From: an uncultured Lachnospiraceae bacterium
GTDB taxonomy: Bacteria > Bacillota > Clostridia > Lachnospirales > Lachnospiraceae
NCBI GenBank assembly: GCA_910577655.1
Contig: CAJTOW010000080.1
Location: 1-19,939 of the forward strand
Length of the DNA: 19,939 bases
Direction: 5' to 3'
Shown here: one piece after another, positions 7,225-15,298 of the stretch
How the letters are laid out: each line of letters begins with the position of its first letter
Numbering within the stretch: the stretch's first letter is position 1
Translations under genes and position numbers: made by a program
Notes under the pieces: generated by a model
Databases searched by the model: none
Told to the model about the DNA's origin: nothing
The model's input: the letters and a program-made list of their open reading frames with translations, nothing else

Positions 7225-8613
7225 CCGCCCAAACACATTCCACTCATGTTCCTTCAGGATCCTCAGGGCACGGCGCACATCCGCAGCGCTTTCTGGTCTG
7301 CTCTTGCGGTAGTCGAAGGTCTCTCTCAACTCGTCATCACTGAGGCTTTCGTACTGGAGGGCAGCCCGGGCGATGTTCTCTCCATATTCCTCCCGGTAGG
7401 GCGCTTTCTGCAGCTCACGGTAGTCCGTATAGCCATGTCCGGCCAGCAACAGCAGGCAGAAGGCCACTGCTGCTCCCCGGCTGATCCGGCCACCTGCCTG
7501 CTGCCTGCTCCAGTCCGCCAGCTTCCAGACCAGGGCAAAGGTCAGCACGATCCCCAGAACCCCCGCCTGGTACTGGAGGGCATAGCGGGAACTCATCCCG
7601 TATTCCTCACGTCCGAAAATATACCTGGAGATCAGGATAATGCCATGGTTTCCCATACCGGCAAACAGAAGCATCAGAGGCATCAGAGTCCGCTGGTAGA
7701 GACGGTAACGGACATTCAGATAAAAGGCCAGCAGGTAACCGCCTGCCAGCAGCACGCCCATAAGGTAAACCGTAACATCTGACAGGATTCCCCGCTCCAC
7801 CAGCTCCCGGATGGTCTCCTCTCCCACTACCATGGAAGCCATGGACCGCACCAGGAAATTGGGGAAGAATTCCGGCCGTTCCAGAAACATTTCCACCAGA
7901 CTGATCTTGATGGCCCCGTCATGATCCTCATAAGCATAGGAATTGCTCCACATATACAGCAGCAGCGGGAGAACTACACTGACCACCCCTGCGATGCAGT
8001 ACCGGTTCTTCAGTCTGCCGCTTAAGCAGGCAAATGCATAAGACAAGATCAGCACCACCGAATACACGGCACAGTAGGGGCCTGCAATCAGGATGGTGAT
8101 GATAGCCGGAAGGGCCAAAAGCAGGATCCGGTCGTTCTTTTTCTCCTCTCCATACAACACCCGGTCGAAGACCAGATAGTGATAGTAGAAACATCCGAAA
8201 GCCAGAAAATGCGGCCACCCGCTGCCATTAGTGATCATCTCCCATTTGTTCAGCCCGAACAGAAGAAACATAAGGAAGGAAAACCACACCAGACCTACCT
8301 GCTTCTTGTCACAGTAACGGCCCAGAACCAAGGCAGAAAGCCCCAGCCCCAAAGCGCCCAGCCCCATATCAAAGGTGGTACTATAATTGAAGAAATACAC
8401 ATTGATGATCCGTCCCAGATAGCAGATGGGAATCCGGGTCAGCACATCCGGGCGAAAGAAATTCTCTGCACTCCACACATCCGGCAGGTATTTGTTCACC
8501 AGCCGGATGTAGTCCGTGTATACAATATCACAGGTGGCTTCCCTGATGTACCAGAGACAGAAAATTGTCCCCAAAAACGGAAGCAGATAATAAATATAAC
8601 GTTTAAATTTCAT
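7222..8613 (-). CDS. Polytopic membrane protein, GT-C-like, function unknown
   Basis: A 463-residue protein with about 9-11 hydrophobic segments. After the first membrane helix (about 8-24) comes an outside-facing loop with VYTDYIRLVNKYLPD, similar in position and acidity to the first-loop motifs of GT-C glycosyltransferases that use lipid-phosphate sugar donors. MSSRYALQYQAG near 345 precedes the last helices, and the C-terminal 80 or so residues are soluble and charged. No named family is recognised with confidence; alternatives are an unusual polymerase (Wzy-like) or a membrane protein of wall-glycan assembly. GGAGG lies 5 nt before the ATG, 17 bp after the 621-residue gene, so the two are surely co-transcribed. 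The TAG stop is part of a dispersed repeat. Confidence 0.8.
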   Translation of the reverse strand: MKFKRYIYYLLPFLGTIFCLWYIREATCDIVYTDYIRLVNKYLPDVWSAENFFRPDVLTRIPICYLGRIINVYFFNYSTTFDMGLGALGLGLSALVLGRYCDKKQVGLVWFSFLMFLLFGLNKWEMITNGSGWPHFLAFGCFYYHYLVFDRVLYGEEKKNDRILLLALPAIITILIAGPYCAVYSVVLILSYAFACLSGRLKNRYCIAGVVSVVLPLLLYMWSNSYAYEDHDGAIKISLVEMFLERPEFFPNFLVRSMASMVVGEETIRELVERGILSDVTVYLMGVLLAGGYLLAFYLNVRYRLYQRTLMPLMLLFAGMGNHGIILISRYIFGREEYGMSSRYALQYQAGVLGIVLTFALVWKLADWSRQQAGGRISRGAAVAFCLLLLAGHGYTDYRELQKAPYREEYGENIARAALQYESLSDDELRETFDYRKSRPESAADVRRALRILKEHEWNVFGR

Positions 8614-8630
8614 AAAAACCTCCAGCCACC

Positions 8631-10496
8631 CTAATCTGCCGTGAAGCTCACCAGCACCGCCAGTTTCCGCTCTCCCCGCTGCTCCTGGGCCTCCGGCACG
8701 TAGAAATTCGTCTCAAACTCCAGCTTTACGGTCTTGTAAGGCTCCACCTGAACCATGGCCTGTTTCTGATCCTGATCCATTTCCATGTATACCTGGGCTT
8801 CGCCGTCCACGTAAACCGTGATCCACTGGTCCACTGTCAGCTCCTTGGGATAATAGAAATGCATCCCGATCTCACCGGTGCTTCCCGCCATAACCTGAAC
8901 CTCAGCCCGCTCATCCATCCAGCCGTCCCGGTAGTAACCATAGTAACTGCGGAATTTCAGCAGACGAACCGTCTCTGTCACATCCAGAAACCGGTCGTGG
9001 GCCGGATCTTCCTGAAGTACCAGCATGTCGTCAGTGACCAGACCGATGTCCCGCACATCCTCTATATGGTTCACCTGAGTCCCCTCTGCCATACGTTTCT
9101 TATCAAACACCTTGAAAAATGTCTCCGCGGTGAAGTCACTCATATTGTAATCATTTCCTATAATATAGATGCTCTTTCCAAACAGTCCGTCCCCATATAC
9201 GCCGTAAGTCACCTCCGCCAGAGAATTGTACCGCTGCTGGTCCGGCCAGAAATAAAGATTGGGATACAGACTTCTGCCGTACAGCTCCACCGGCAGCATC
9301 AGTGCCACATAGACCGTGGACATGGCCACATACTGGACCGCCCAGGACAAAAGTCCCTTCTGAAGAATCCCCTCAGTCAGCACCCCAAAGATCCATGACA
9401 GATACAACAGAGCCGCGGCATATGACACATAGACCCAGCGCATCTCCACCCGGATAGTCACACTGGAGCAGGCGATACAGCCGGCAATAAATCCCAGAAA
9501 CAGCAGGCTGAACCGGAAATACCCTGTGTGTCGCCTGTGCTCCCGAATCCATTTGATCAGAAAGCAGAGCACCATACCAGCCAGCATCAGATCGGCCACA
9601 ATTACAAAAAACAGCACCCACAGCGGTGCCTGACGGAAATTCTGACCGTTCAGATGCTCAGGTCCGGCATTGAAGCCGAAGATGTAGGCTATCTGGCTTA
9701 AGGCATATTTCATAGCGGTTCCTATGGAAAATGTCTCCGTCACCTGGGTATGTCCGGTGCCGGCAGGCATCAGTGCCCCGATGGTCAGCAGCCGGATTCC
9801 CTGGACTCCCCCAAAGGCCGCCCCAGGTGCCGCCCACCGCCGCCAGTCCCTGTCCCGCTGTAACACCAGCACCAGGAAAAAGAGCGGCACCAGCACCATA
9901 TACCGCTCATGGACAAAACAGACTCCAAAATACAGTCCGCAGGCGATCCAGAACCTCTCCTTATCTCCCTCCAGATACCGGCACAGATAGTACAGGATGC
10001 CCACCGCCATCCACAGCGCCATGGTCTCCATAAGTCCATACGCCTGACCGATCTGGTAATAAGCCATGCGGGAAGACAGAAAAGCGATCCCCACCAGGAT
10101 CCCCACATAGGAGGAGCGGCTGAACCGTCTGGCCATCCGGTATAAAGTAAACCCGATCCCGGCATTAAGGAGAATATTGATGGGAACCAGCCATTCCACA
10201 TGCCTTCCCACCAGCGCCAGCTCCAGCCACGCGGCCAGATAGTACAGGAAACGGAACCTGGTGCTTCCCATGGGAAACACAAATTCCAGAAAGGACTGCT
10301 CCCCAAAACAAGACCACAGATACAGATCATCCATGTAAAGTCCCTTAATGGTGATCCCCCGGTTGACCCAAAAGGCAAATGCCGTCAAAAGAAGTACCGC
10401 CACCAGATCATTCTTCCACCGGCCTGACAGCAGCCAGCGGTACCGGCCCGTTCTCCATTCCATCGCCGGAATCCCTTGTTCCTTGCGTTCTTTCAT
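8631..10496 (-). CDS. Large GT-C-like membrane protein with soluble C-terminal domain
   Basis: A 621-residue protein. About residues 30-405 contain roughly 10 transmembrane helices. The first extracytoplasmic loop carries GLYMDDLYLW (52-61), and a paired acidic residue in this loop is the hallmark of GT-C-fold enzymes. About residues 410-621 are hydrophilic and rich in beta-prone stretches (for example VQVMAGSTGEIGMHFYYP and WITVYVDGEAQVYME), suggesting an outside domain that could bind glycan. I infer a lipid-phosphate-sugar-dependent transferase in wall or capsule glycan assembly; the sugar is unknown. GGGGGA lies 7 nt before the ATG. Only 4 bp separate it from the preceding GT2 gene and 17 bp from the next membrane protein gene, so the three form a tight unit. 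Confidence 0.82.
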   Translation of the reverse strand: MKERKEQGIPAMEWRTGRYRWLLSGRWKNDLVAVLLLTAFAFWVNRGITIKGLYMDDLYLWSCFGEQSFLEFVFPMGSTRFRFLYYLAAWLELALVGRHVEWLVPINILLNAGIGFTLYRMARRFSRSSYVGILVGIAFLSSRMAYYQIGQAYGLMETMALWMAVGILYYLCRYLEGDKERFWIACGLYFGVCFVHERYMVLVPLFFLVLVLQRDRDWRRWAAPGAAFGGVQGIRLLTIGALMPAGTGHTQVTETFSIGTAMKYALSQIAYIFGFNAGPEHLNGQNFRQAPLWVLFFVIVADLMLAGMVLCFLIKWIREHRRHTGYFRFSLLFLGFIAGCIACSSVTIRVEMRWVYVSYAAALLYLSWIFGVLTEGILQKGLLSWAVQYVAMSTVYVALMLPVELYGRSLYPNLYFWPDQQRYNSLAEVTYGVYGDGLFGKSIYIIGNDYNMSDFTAETFFKVFDKKRMAEGTQVNHIEDVRDIGLVTDDMLVLQEDPAHDRFLDVTETVRLLKFRSYYGYYRDGWMDERAEVQVMAGSTGEIGMHFYYPKELTVDQWITVYVDGEAQVYMEMDQDQKQAMVQVEPYKTVKLEFETNFYVPEAQEQRGERKLAVLVSFTAD

Positions 10497-10500
10497 ATGT

Positions 10501-11298
10501 TCATCCCCCGTTTCCGGAATCGTAAGCTTTATAAGCCTTCTGGTAAAAATGCATCAGCAGGCCTACCACCGGCTCCGGCCAGATCTTCGCATACATGGCC
10601 GCCTCGTCCTCTGTCCGCTGCCGGTTCTCGATACACGCCTTGGTCGTGGCGCCGTCATGGATCCGGTAGTACATCAGAGGGCGTTCCACACAGAGAAACC
10701 GCCCCGGCTCTCCCGCCAGCCGCCACAAAGTATCCCAGTCCAGGGCAAATTTGAAAGGGGATCGAAAAAGCGGTGTGCCAAGACGCCCTTTGTGATAGGT
10801 GCAGGAAGGGCAGATCACCGGATTCCCGAAAATCAGCGCAGCCTTCTTCACCCAGGAAACATCACTTAACCGGTAAAACCTCAGGGGCAGCCGAAGCAGA
10901 CGCTTCACCAGCCATACCATGTTCCGCCTCTGGATCTGGTGGTTCTTCACGATCCGGCAGTCCGTCATGAATACCGTGGTATCCGGATACCGCTCCCAGC
11001 ACCGCTGCAGGGTCCGGACGTACTCCTTGTGATAACAGTCGTCCTGATGAGCGATGGTCACCAGCTTTGTCTCCGCCTTGTCATAAGCGAAATTCCAGTC
11101 ATCCCGGATATCACTGGCCCCGTCCCGGACATAAAGGGGCAGATTATACCGGGTCGCCATTTTCTCCAGAAACGGCCCTGGCGTGGATGTACACAAAATA
11201 ATCCTTGTTTCCACAGACTGACGTTTCAAAGAACGGATGCAGGCCTCCAGGTAGGGAGACTCCTTATAAGCACAGATGGCGAAGGTGTGAGTCAGCAT
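10501..11298 (-). CDS. Family 2 glycosyltransferase
   Basis: A 265-residue soluble GT2-like enzyme. It opens with HTFAICAYKESPYLEACIRSL (from residue 4; GT-A nucleotide-binding strand), and the acidic metal site is HQDD at 84-87. LMYYRIHDGATTKA near 230 is the usual GT2 tail motif (YRIH.G). It probably adds a sugar to a lipid-linked glycan on the cytoplasmic face; donor and acceptor are unknown, but its position directly after gmhA makes GDP-heptose a reasonable guess. The start at 11298 is preferred because AAGGAG lies 6 nt upstream; an in-frame ATG at 11328 lacks a clear site. It is followed after 4 bp by the GT-C-like gene. Confidence 0.87.
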   Translation of the reverse strand: MLTHTFAICAYKESPYLEACIRSLKRQSVETRIILCTSTPGPFLEKMATRYNLPLYVRDGASDIRDDWNFAYDKAETKLVTIAHQDDCYHKEYVRTLQRCWERYPDTTVFMTDCRIVKNHQIQRRNMVWLVKRLLRLPLRFYRLSDVSWVKKAALIFGNPVICPSCTYHKGRLGTPLFRSPFKFALDWDTLWRLAGEPGRFLCVERPLMYYRIHDGATTKACIENRQRTEDEAAMYAKIWPEPVVGLLMHFYQKAYKAYDSGNGG

Positions 11299-11340
11299 AA
11301 ACGGCTCCTTTTTCAAATAAACCTCCATGCGCCCAGCAGG

Positions 11341-11468
11341 GACGCGCTTTCATTCATGTTGGTGTCTGCCGGCAGACATGAGGGTTTGCAGTGAAAGCCC
11401 CATCGCCGCAGGCGATTTTAAATCAGGATTGCTGCATGCATGAAAGTCTGCTGCCAGCCTGCATACTC
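11341..11468. repeat. Intergenic repeat region with palindrome (copy A)
   Basis: The gmhA-GT2 gap (170 bp) holds a perfect 16-bp palindrome TGTCTGCCGGCAGACA (11363-11378) and a hairpin ATCGCC-GCA-GGCGAT (11402-11416). 11387-11434 aligns with the repeat at 6244-6290. No gene is seen here. Function is unknown; transcript processing or partial termination between cistrons is possible. Confidence 0.5.
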
Positions 11469-12116
11469 TCAGGCAAAAAATCTCGCTTCCAGCATCAGGC
11501 ACAGAATATGATAAATCGGCAGATGCAGCTCCTGAATCTTATAAGTCTCCTGCTCTGGCACAATGATCGCCACATCCGCCCGACGGCCCAGCTTCCCGCC
11601 GTCTTTTCCGGTCAGACCGATTACCGGGATCCCTCTGGCTTTGGCCACAGTCACCGCATAATCCACATTTTTCGAATTCCCTGAGGTGGATATCCCCAAA
11701 AACACATCCCTCTCACAGCCATATCCACAGAGCTGCTGGGCATAAACCATATCCGCGTCCACATCATTGGCAAAGGCAGTGGATAACCCCGGATGCCCAT
11801 TGAGGGCAATGGCCGGAAGACCTCCCTGGAGACACTCGGCCAGATACCTGCCATGATCCCCATCCTCCTTAGCCAGCCTTTCTTTAAGCTCTTGTGGAAG
11901 CTCCCTCTTCTTGCAGAAGCCTTTCATCAGTTCTCCCACGATATGCTCGGCGTCGGCACAGCTTCCGCCGTTTCCCGCAATCAGAAGCTTGCCGCCCTGG
12001 GCATAGCACTTTTCCAGAAGTCCATACGCCTCTGTGATCTGCTGACGGACTGCCTCCAGAACCGGATAACGGCTGGTCAGCTCGTCCAGTAAACGCTGCT
12101 GTTTTTCTCCTAACAT
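11469..12116 (-). CDS. gmhA: Sedoheptulose-7-phosphate isomerase
   Basis: A 215-residue SIS-domain isomerase converting sedoheptulose-7-phosphate to D-glycero-D-manno-heptose-7-phosphate, the first step of the heptose pathway. Signatures: LLIAGNGGSCADAEHIVGEL (44-63), GISTSGNSKN (141-150) and QELHLPIYHILC (195-206); the Glu in AEH and the His in ELH correspond to the catalytic acid/base pair. There is a linker at 66-100 before the LNGHPG motif. The start at 12116 fits family length, but its AAAGGA site is about 13-14 nt away. An in-frame ATG at 12191 with AGGA 5-9 nt upstream would add 25 residues, so the N-terminus is uncertain. The gene is separated from gmhB by 483 bp occupied largely by a minisatellite, unlike the tight spacing elsewhere in the operon. 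Confidence 0.94.
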   Translation of the reverse strand: MLGEKQQRLLDELTSRYPVLEAVRQQITEAYGLLEKCYAQGGKLLIAGNGGSCADAEHIVGELMKGFCKKRELPQELKERLAKEDGDHGRYLAECLQGGLPAIALNGHPGLSTAFANDVDADMVYAQQLCGYGCERDVFLGISTSGNSKNVDYAVTVAKARGIPVIGLTGKDGGKLGRRADVAIIVPEQETYKIQELHLPIYHILCLMLEARFFA

Positions 12117-12270
12117 GGTTATATTTTTTATCCTTTCTGTTCTCTTTTTCGGTAAAAGTTCAGATAAACCCGGAGCTGTTACCTTTTTCATGCTCATCCT
12201 GATATCCGTCCGGATCACAGATACATGCGCCAAGACTGTGATTCCGGGGATTTCAGTACCCGGGACTCCG

Positions 12271-12597
12271 GCTCATGGGACTCTGGCTTCTGAATCGCAG
12301 GTTCGTGGGACTTTGAATCCTGAGTCTCCAGTTCTTGGGACTCTGAATTCTGAACCTCCGGTTCTTGGGACTCTGACTCCTATATCTCCGGTTCTTGGAA
12401 CTTTGAATCCTGAGTCTCCGGTTCTTGCGGCTCTGAATCCTGAATCTCCGGTTCTTGGGACTCTGAATCCTGAGTTTCCGGTTCTTGCGGCTCTGAATCC
12501 TGAAGCCCCGGTTCTTGGGACTCTGACTCCTGAGTCTCCGGTTCTTGCGGCTCTGAATCCTGAAGCTCCGGCTCTTGGGACTGCTTCTGAGTCTCCG
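12271..12597. repeat. 30-bp minisatellite between gmhB and gmhA
   Basis: Eleven units of 30 bp run head to tail, the last slightly shortened; a plus-strand unit begins GTTCTTGGGACTCTGAATCC and ends TGAGTCTCCG. From 12391 on, units alternate between a TTGGGA and a TTGCGG version, making a 60-bp higher-order period. The array starts 3 bp after the gmhB stop. Because the unit is a multiple of three, all three minus-strand frames stay open for long runs: one reads PETQDSESQE-type decapeptides, another RIQSRKNRRL-type, and the gmhB frame reads GDSGFRVPRT-type until a TGA near 12275. No frame has a convincing start. It could be a remnant or alternative tail of GmhB, or non-coding. Confidence 0.92.
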
Positions 12598-12599
12598 GA

Positions 12600-13313
12600 T
12601 CATTTCTCTGTATGATTTTCCCATGCAAGTGTTGCACGGGCGGCGTCAATAAGGGTTTCTGCGTAAAGATCATAGGGATAATCCTCCGTCTGGATATTGT
12701 TTCCGGATGCCGGATCCTCCGGTTCGGCCGGCACGGCTTCTCCCGCCTGCTGCCCCGGCTGCCTTATTGTGATCCTTTCCGGTTTTCTCTCCAACTCCAA
12801 TAGTCTGTTTTCCCGTTCTTCCTGCAGCTTTGCATGGAAACCGGCGCCATATCCGGTACCTGCCAGCACCGTCCGCACCCCATAATTCCGTCCTGCCTCC
12901 ACATCGATCAGTTTGTCACCGATCATCCAGGAATGGGCCTTGTCCACCTGGTAGAATTTCTCCGCCATGAGAAACAGCCCCACATCCGGCTTGCGGCAGC
13001 GGCACGCGGTCTTATATTTCCCGATCCCACGCTCCGGATGATGGGGACAATAGAAGAAATGGTCAATCCCGGCCCCCTCCTGACGCAGCAGATTGTTCAT
13101 GTACTCATGAAGCGCTTCCACATCCGCCTCCTGATAATACCCCCTGGCCACCCCGGCCTGGTTGGTCACTACCACAATCTTATACCCCTGCTCCCGCCAC
13201 ATCCGGATCGCCTGGGCCACCCCGGGCAGAAGCCGGAGATCCTCTTTCCTGTGAAGGTAATTAACCTCTTCATTCAAAGTACCGTCCCGGTCCAGAAATA
13301 TCACTTTATCCAT
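12600..13313 (-). CDS. gmhB: D-glycero-D-manno-heptose-1,7-bisphosphate 7-phosphatase
   Basis: A 237-residue HAD-superfamily phosphatase that removes the 7-phosphate from heptose bisphosphate. FLDRDGTLNEE (6-16) holds the nucleophile Asp8 and acid/base Asp10; VVVTNQAGVARG (47-58) is motif II; the zinc site is Cys89-x-His91...Cys104-x-Cys106 with the same spacing I recall from E. coli GmhB, and IGDKLIDVEAG (131-141) is motif III/IV. Family members usually end near 180-190 residues; here about 45 residues rich in Glu, Arg, Gln and Pro (roughly 164-209) are inserted before the normal C-terminal helix YDLYAETLIDAARATLAW. GGAG lies 5 nt before the ATG, 48 bp after hddA. The minisatellite begins directly after its TGA. 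Confidence 0.94.
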   Translation of the reverse strand: MDKVIFLDRDGTLNEEVNYLHRKEDLRLLPGVAQAIRMWREQGYKIVVVTNQAGVARGYYQEADVEALHEYMNNLLRQEGAGIDHFFYCPHHPERGIGKYKTACRCRKPDVGLFLMAEKFYQVDKAHSWMIGDKLIDVEAGRNYGVRTVLAGTGYGAGFHAKLQEERENRLLELERKPERITIRQPGQQAGEAVPAEPEDPASGNNIQTEDYPYDLYAETLIDAARATLAWENHTEK

Positions 13314-13361
13314 AGTTTCTCCATTCCTGGCAGACAGGTCTGCCCCACGTCCCCTGCTTCT

Positions 13362-14432
13362 TTACACCGGAAACTCGTATATGCCGTTCCTCAGTTCCAC
13401 TTTCACCTGCCCATAATCCCAGCGTCCCGGATCCGTGGTCCAGGACTGGGCTCCCCGCAGCTCGAAGTTCCAGTCAGTCATCTGACCGCCTATCTGCTCC
13501 ATCCGGGCCGCTACCTTATGACGCAGATTGTAGGGGCAGTACAGCAGAAGATAGCCGCCTCCCCCGGCTCCCAGAAGCTTTCCGCCCAGGGCGCCGGCCT
13601 TTAAAGCCTCCTCATACAGCTCATCAATCTGGGGACTGGTGATCCTGCTGCTCATCCGCTTCTTGCTCTGCCAGCCATAGTCCAGAAGCTTACCAAAGCT
13701 GTTAAGGTTGCCTTTCAGCAGCTCGTCCTTCATGGCATAGGACAAGGCTTTCACCTCGCACATGGCTTCAAAAGCATCCTTTTTCTCGTAATTTTTCACC
13801 TGATCCTTAATAATGTTAGCCGACACATGGACATTGCCCGTATAACACAGCAGCAGATTGTACTGAAGCTCATGGATGATATCTTTCTTGATCCGCAACG
13901 GATTCACCACTACATTATTCCTGCCATGGAACTCAATAAAATTGAAGCCGCCAAAGGCAGAGGAATACTGGTCCTGATAGCCGCCGTCAATCTTTAAATC
14001 CTCCCGCTCTACCTGGTAAGCCAGATCCGCCAGCTGGTAACTGTCCATCACCACACCCTTCCACCGGGCCATGGCTGTCAAAAGAGCCACCATCACCGTA
14101 GAAGATGTGCCAAGACCCGAACCTGGAGGCGCATCGCATTGCAGATAGACCTCGCAGCCCTCCCGGATCCCCATGACCGCCAGGGCAGCTTTCACCAGAT
14201 CCAGCTTGCCGTCATAGACAAAATTTTCCTGGGTGTTGTATTTCACCGTCATATCAAAATCCAGGGAATGGACGATGATCTGGTCATCCTCCCTGGGAGA
14301 AATGGAACAATACGCATATTTATTGATAGTACTTCCAATAATCGCGCCTCCCTGTTCCACACAAAATGGCTCCACGTCTGTACCGCCGCCGCCAAAACTG
14401 ACCCGCAGCGGCGCCCTGCCCCTGATTACCAT
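13362..14432 (-). CDS. hddA: D-glycero-alpha-D-manno-heptose-7-phosphate kinase
   Basis: A 356-residue GHMP kinase that phosphorylates C1 of heptose-7-phosphate to the alpha-1,7-bisphosphate. It shows RAPLRVSFGGGGTDVEPF (6-23) at the substrate site, the ATP-binding motif 2 PPGSGLGTSS (102-111), and motif 3 GGKLLGAGGGGY (283-294). LKIDGGYQDQYSSAFGG (147-162) is typical of HddA and related sugar kinases. HddA marks the GDP-alpha (S-layer or capsule) branch as opposed to the ADP-beta (LPS) branch, where HldE would be used. The ATG overlaps the hddC stop by 7 bp and AAAGGAG lies 7 nt upstream, so translation is probably coupled. Confidence 0.95.
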   Translation of the reverse strand: MVIRGRAPLRVSFGGGGTDVEPFCVEQGGAIIGSTINKYAYCSISPREDDQIIVHSLDFDMTVKYNTQENFVYDGKLDLVKAALAVMGIREGCEVYLQCDAPPGSGLGTSSTVMVALLTAMARWKGVVMDSYQLADLAYQVEREDLKIDGGYQDQYSSAFGGFNFIEFHGRNNVVVNPLRIKKDIIHELQYNLLLCYTGNVHVSANIIKDQVKNYEKKDAFEAMCEVKALSYAMKDELLKGNLNSFGKLLDYGWQSKKRMSSRITSPQIDELYEEALKAGALGGKLLGAGGGGYLLLYCPYNLRHKVAARMEQIGGQMTDWNFELRGAQSWTTDPGRWDYGQVKVELRNGIYEFPV

Positions 14433-15298
14433 ACAACAGCTCCTTTCTTCACGTCCTCTATAAACCGGAAATAATCCTCCGGCACGCCGATATCTATGAA
14501 ATACCCGTCATTGACAATGCCCCCGAGCCGTCTGCCCTCCCGCAGCCACTTAGGAATCATGTCATTTTCCAGGGATACCTTTCCCTGGGGAATTTCCTCC
14601 AGCAGCGCCCTGGTCATCAGATAGACACCGCCGTTGATGGTGCCTGCCCTGACTTTGGTGTTCTTCTCGTTGAAGGCAGTAAGACGGCCTTCGGCAACGG
14701 AGACCTGTCCTCTTTCCCCACCTGTTTCCGGACCGCTGTGCCGGACCGCAAAAGCCGGATCCTCTGACCGGGCGGTTACCGCAGAAGCTTCCTGCGCCCC
14801 AAACCGTGCTTCCCTTCTGGACATTTCCTGTCCCCAGCTTCCAAGCACCGCTTCTCCGTACCGGGACACATCCGGCACCCGGCGCAGCACCAGGGCCATA
14901 TCCAGGTTCTGCTCTGTCTGAAGTCTTGCCAGCCTTCCATAGTCAATCTGGTAGAAGGTATCCGCATTCAGCACAAAAAACCGTTCCTCTGTCACAAAAC
15001 GGCCAGCATTGCCAATGGCACCTGCCGTCCCCAGCAGCTCTTCCTCATAGGCATACTGCACTGTGATCCTGGTACCGTCCGGTGCCGCGAATCCGCTCCC
15101 GTCCCCAAAGTATTCCTCCACCATAGAGCCTTTATATCCGACCGCAAAAATAATATCCGTAATCCCGTGCCGGGACAGCTCATGGACCACATATTCCATA
15201 AAAGGCTTGTCCCCAATCAGGGCCATGGGCTTGGGCCGGTCACTGACCACACTCCGCAGCCGGGTCCCAAGACCCCCTGCCAGCAAAATCGCCTGCAT
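14426..15298 (-). CDS. hddC: D-glycero-alpha-D-manno-heptose-1-phosphate guanylyltransferase
   Basis: A 290-residue sugar-phosphate nucleotidyltransferase making GDP-D-glycero-alpha-D-manno-heptose. Motifs are LAGGLGTRLRSVVSDRPKPM (6-25), LGTAGAI (89-95), the metal-binding NAD (111-113), INGGVYLM (221-228) and FIDIGVPEDY (267-276). The usual length is about 230-240 residues; the excess is a low-complexity insertion of roughly 45 residues (about 153-200, Arg/Glu/Gly/Ser-rich) between RYGEAVLG and the GRLTAFNEK strand. The nucleotide specificity is assigned from the hddA/gmhB/gmhA neighbours rather than sequence alone. GGAGG lies 8 nt before the ATG. It is the first gene of the long minus-strand locus, with a probable promoter at 15429-15457 and a leader of about 120 nt. 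Confidence 0.92.
   Translation of the reverse strand: MQAILLAGGLGTRLRSVVSDRPKPMALIGDKPFMEYVVHELSRHGITDIIFAVGYKGSMVEEYFGDGSGFAAPDGTRITVQYAYEEELLGTAGAIGNAGRFVTEERFFVLNADTFYQIDYGRLARLQTEQNLDMALVLRRVPDVSRYGEAVLGSWGQEMSRREARFGAQEASAVTARSEDPAFAVRHSGPETGGERGQVSVAEGRLTAFNEKNTKVRAGTINGGVYLMTRALLEEIPQGKVSLENDMIPKWLREGRRLGGIVNDGYFIDIGVPEDYFRFIEDVKKGAVVW

Noticed and set aside
11363..11378. 16-bp palindrome as an operator for a dimeric regulator
   Set aside because: It lies between two co-directional operon genes with no promoter nearby and next to a dispersed repeat, so a repeat or RNA structure is the simpler reading.
12115..12615. Plus-strand 166-residue frame with LNPESPVLGT-type decapeptide repeats
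   Set aside because: It exists only because the 30-bp array keeps frames open; its start is antisense to the gmhA start and lacks a ribosome binding site, and other frames of the same array are equally open.
12253..12673. Two minus-strand frames through the minisatellite (basic RIQSRKNRRL and acidic PETQDSESQE repeats)
   Set aside because: Neither has a good start. The acidic one is kept only as a frameshift hypothesis for GmhB, not called as a gene.
1..15298. LPS core heptose (ADP-heptose) pathway
   Set aside because: hddA and hddC are present instead of hldE/hldD, which marks the GDP-alpha-heptose branch; nothing else suggests LPS synthesis.
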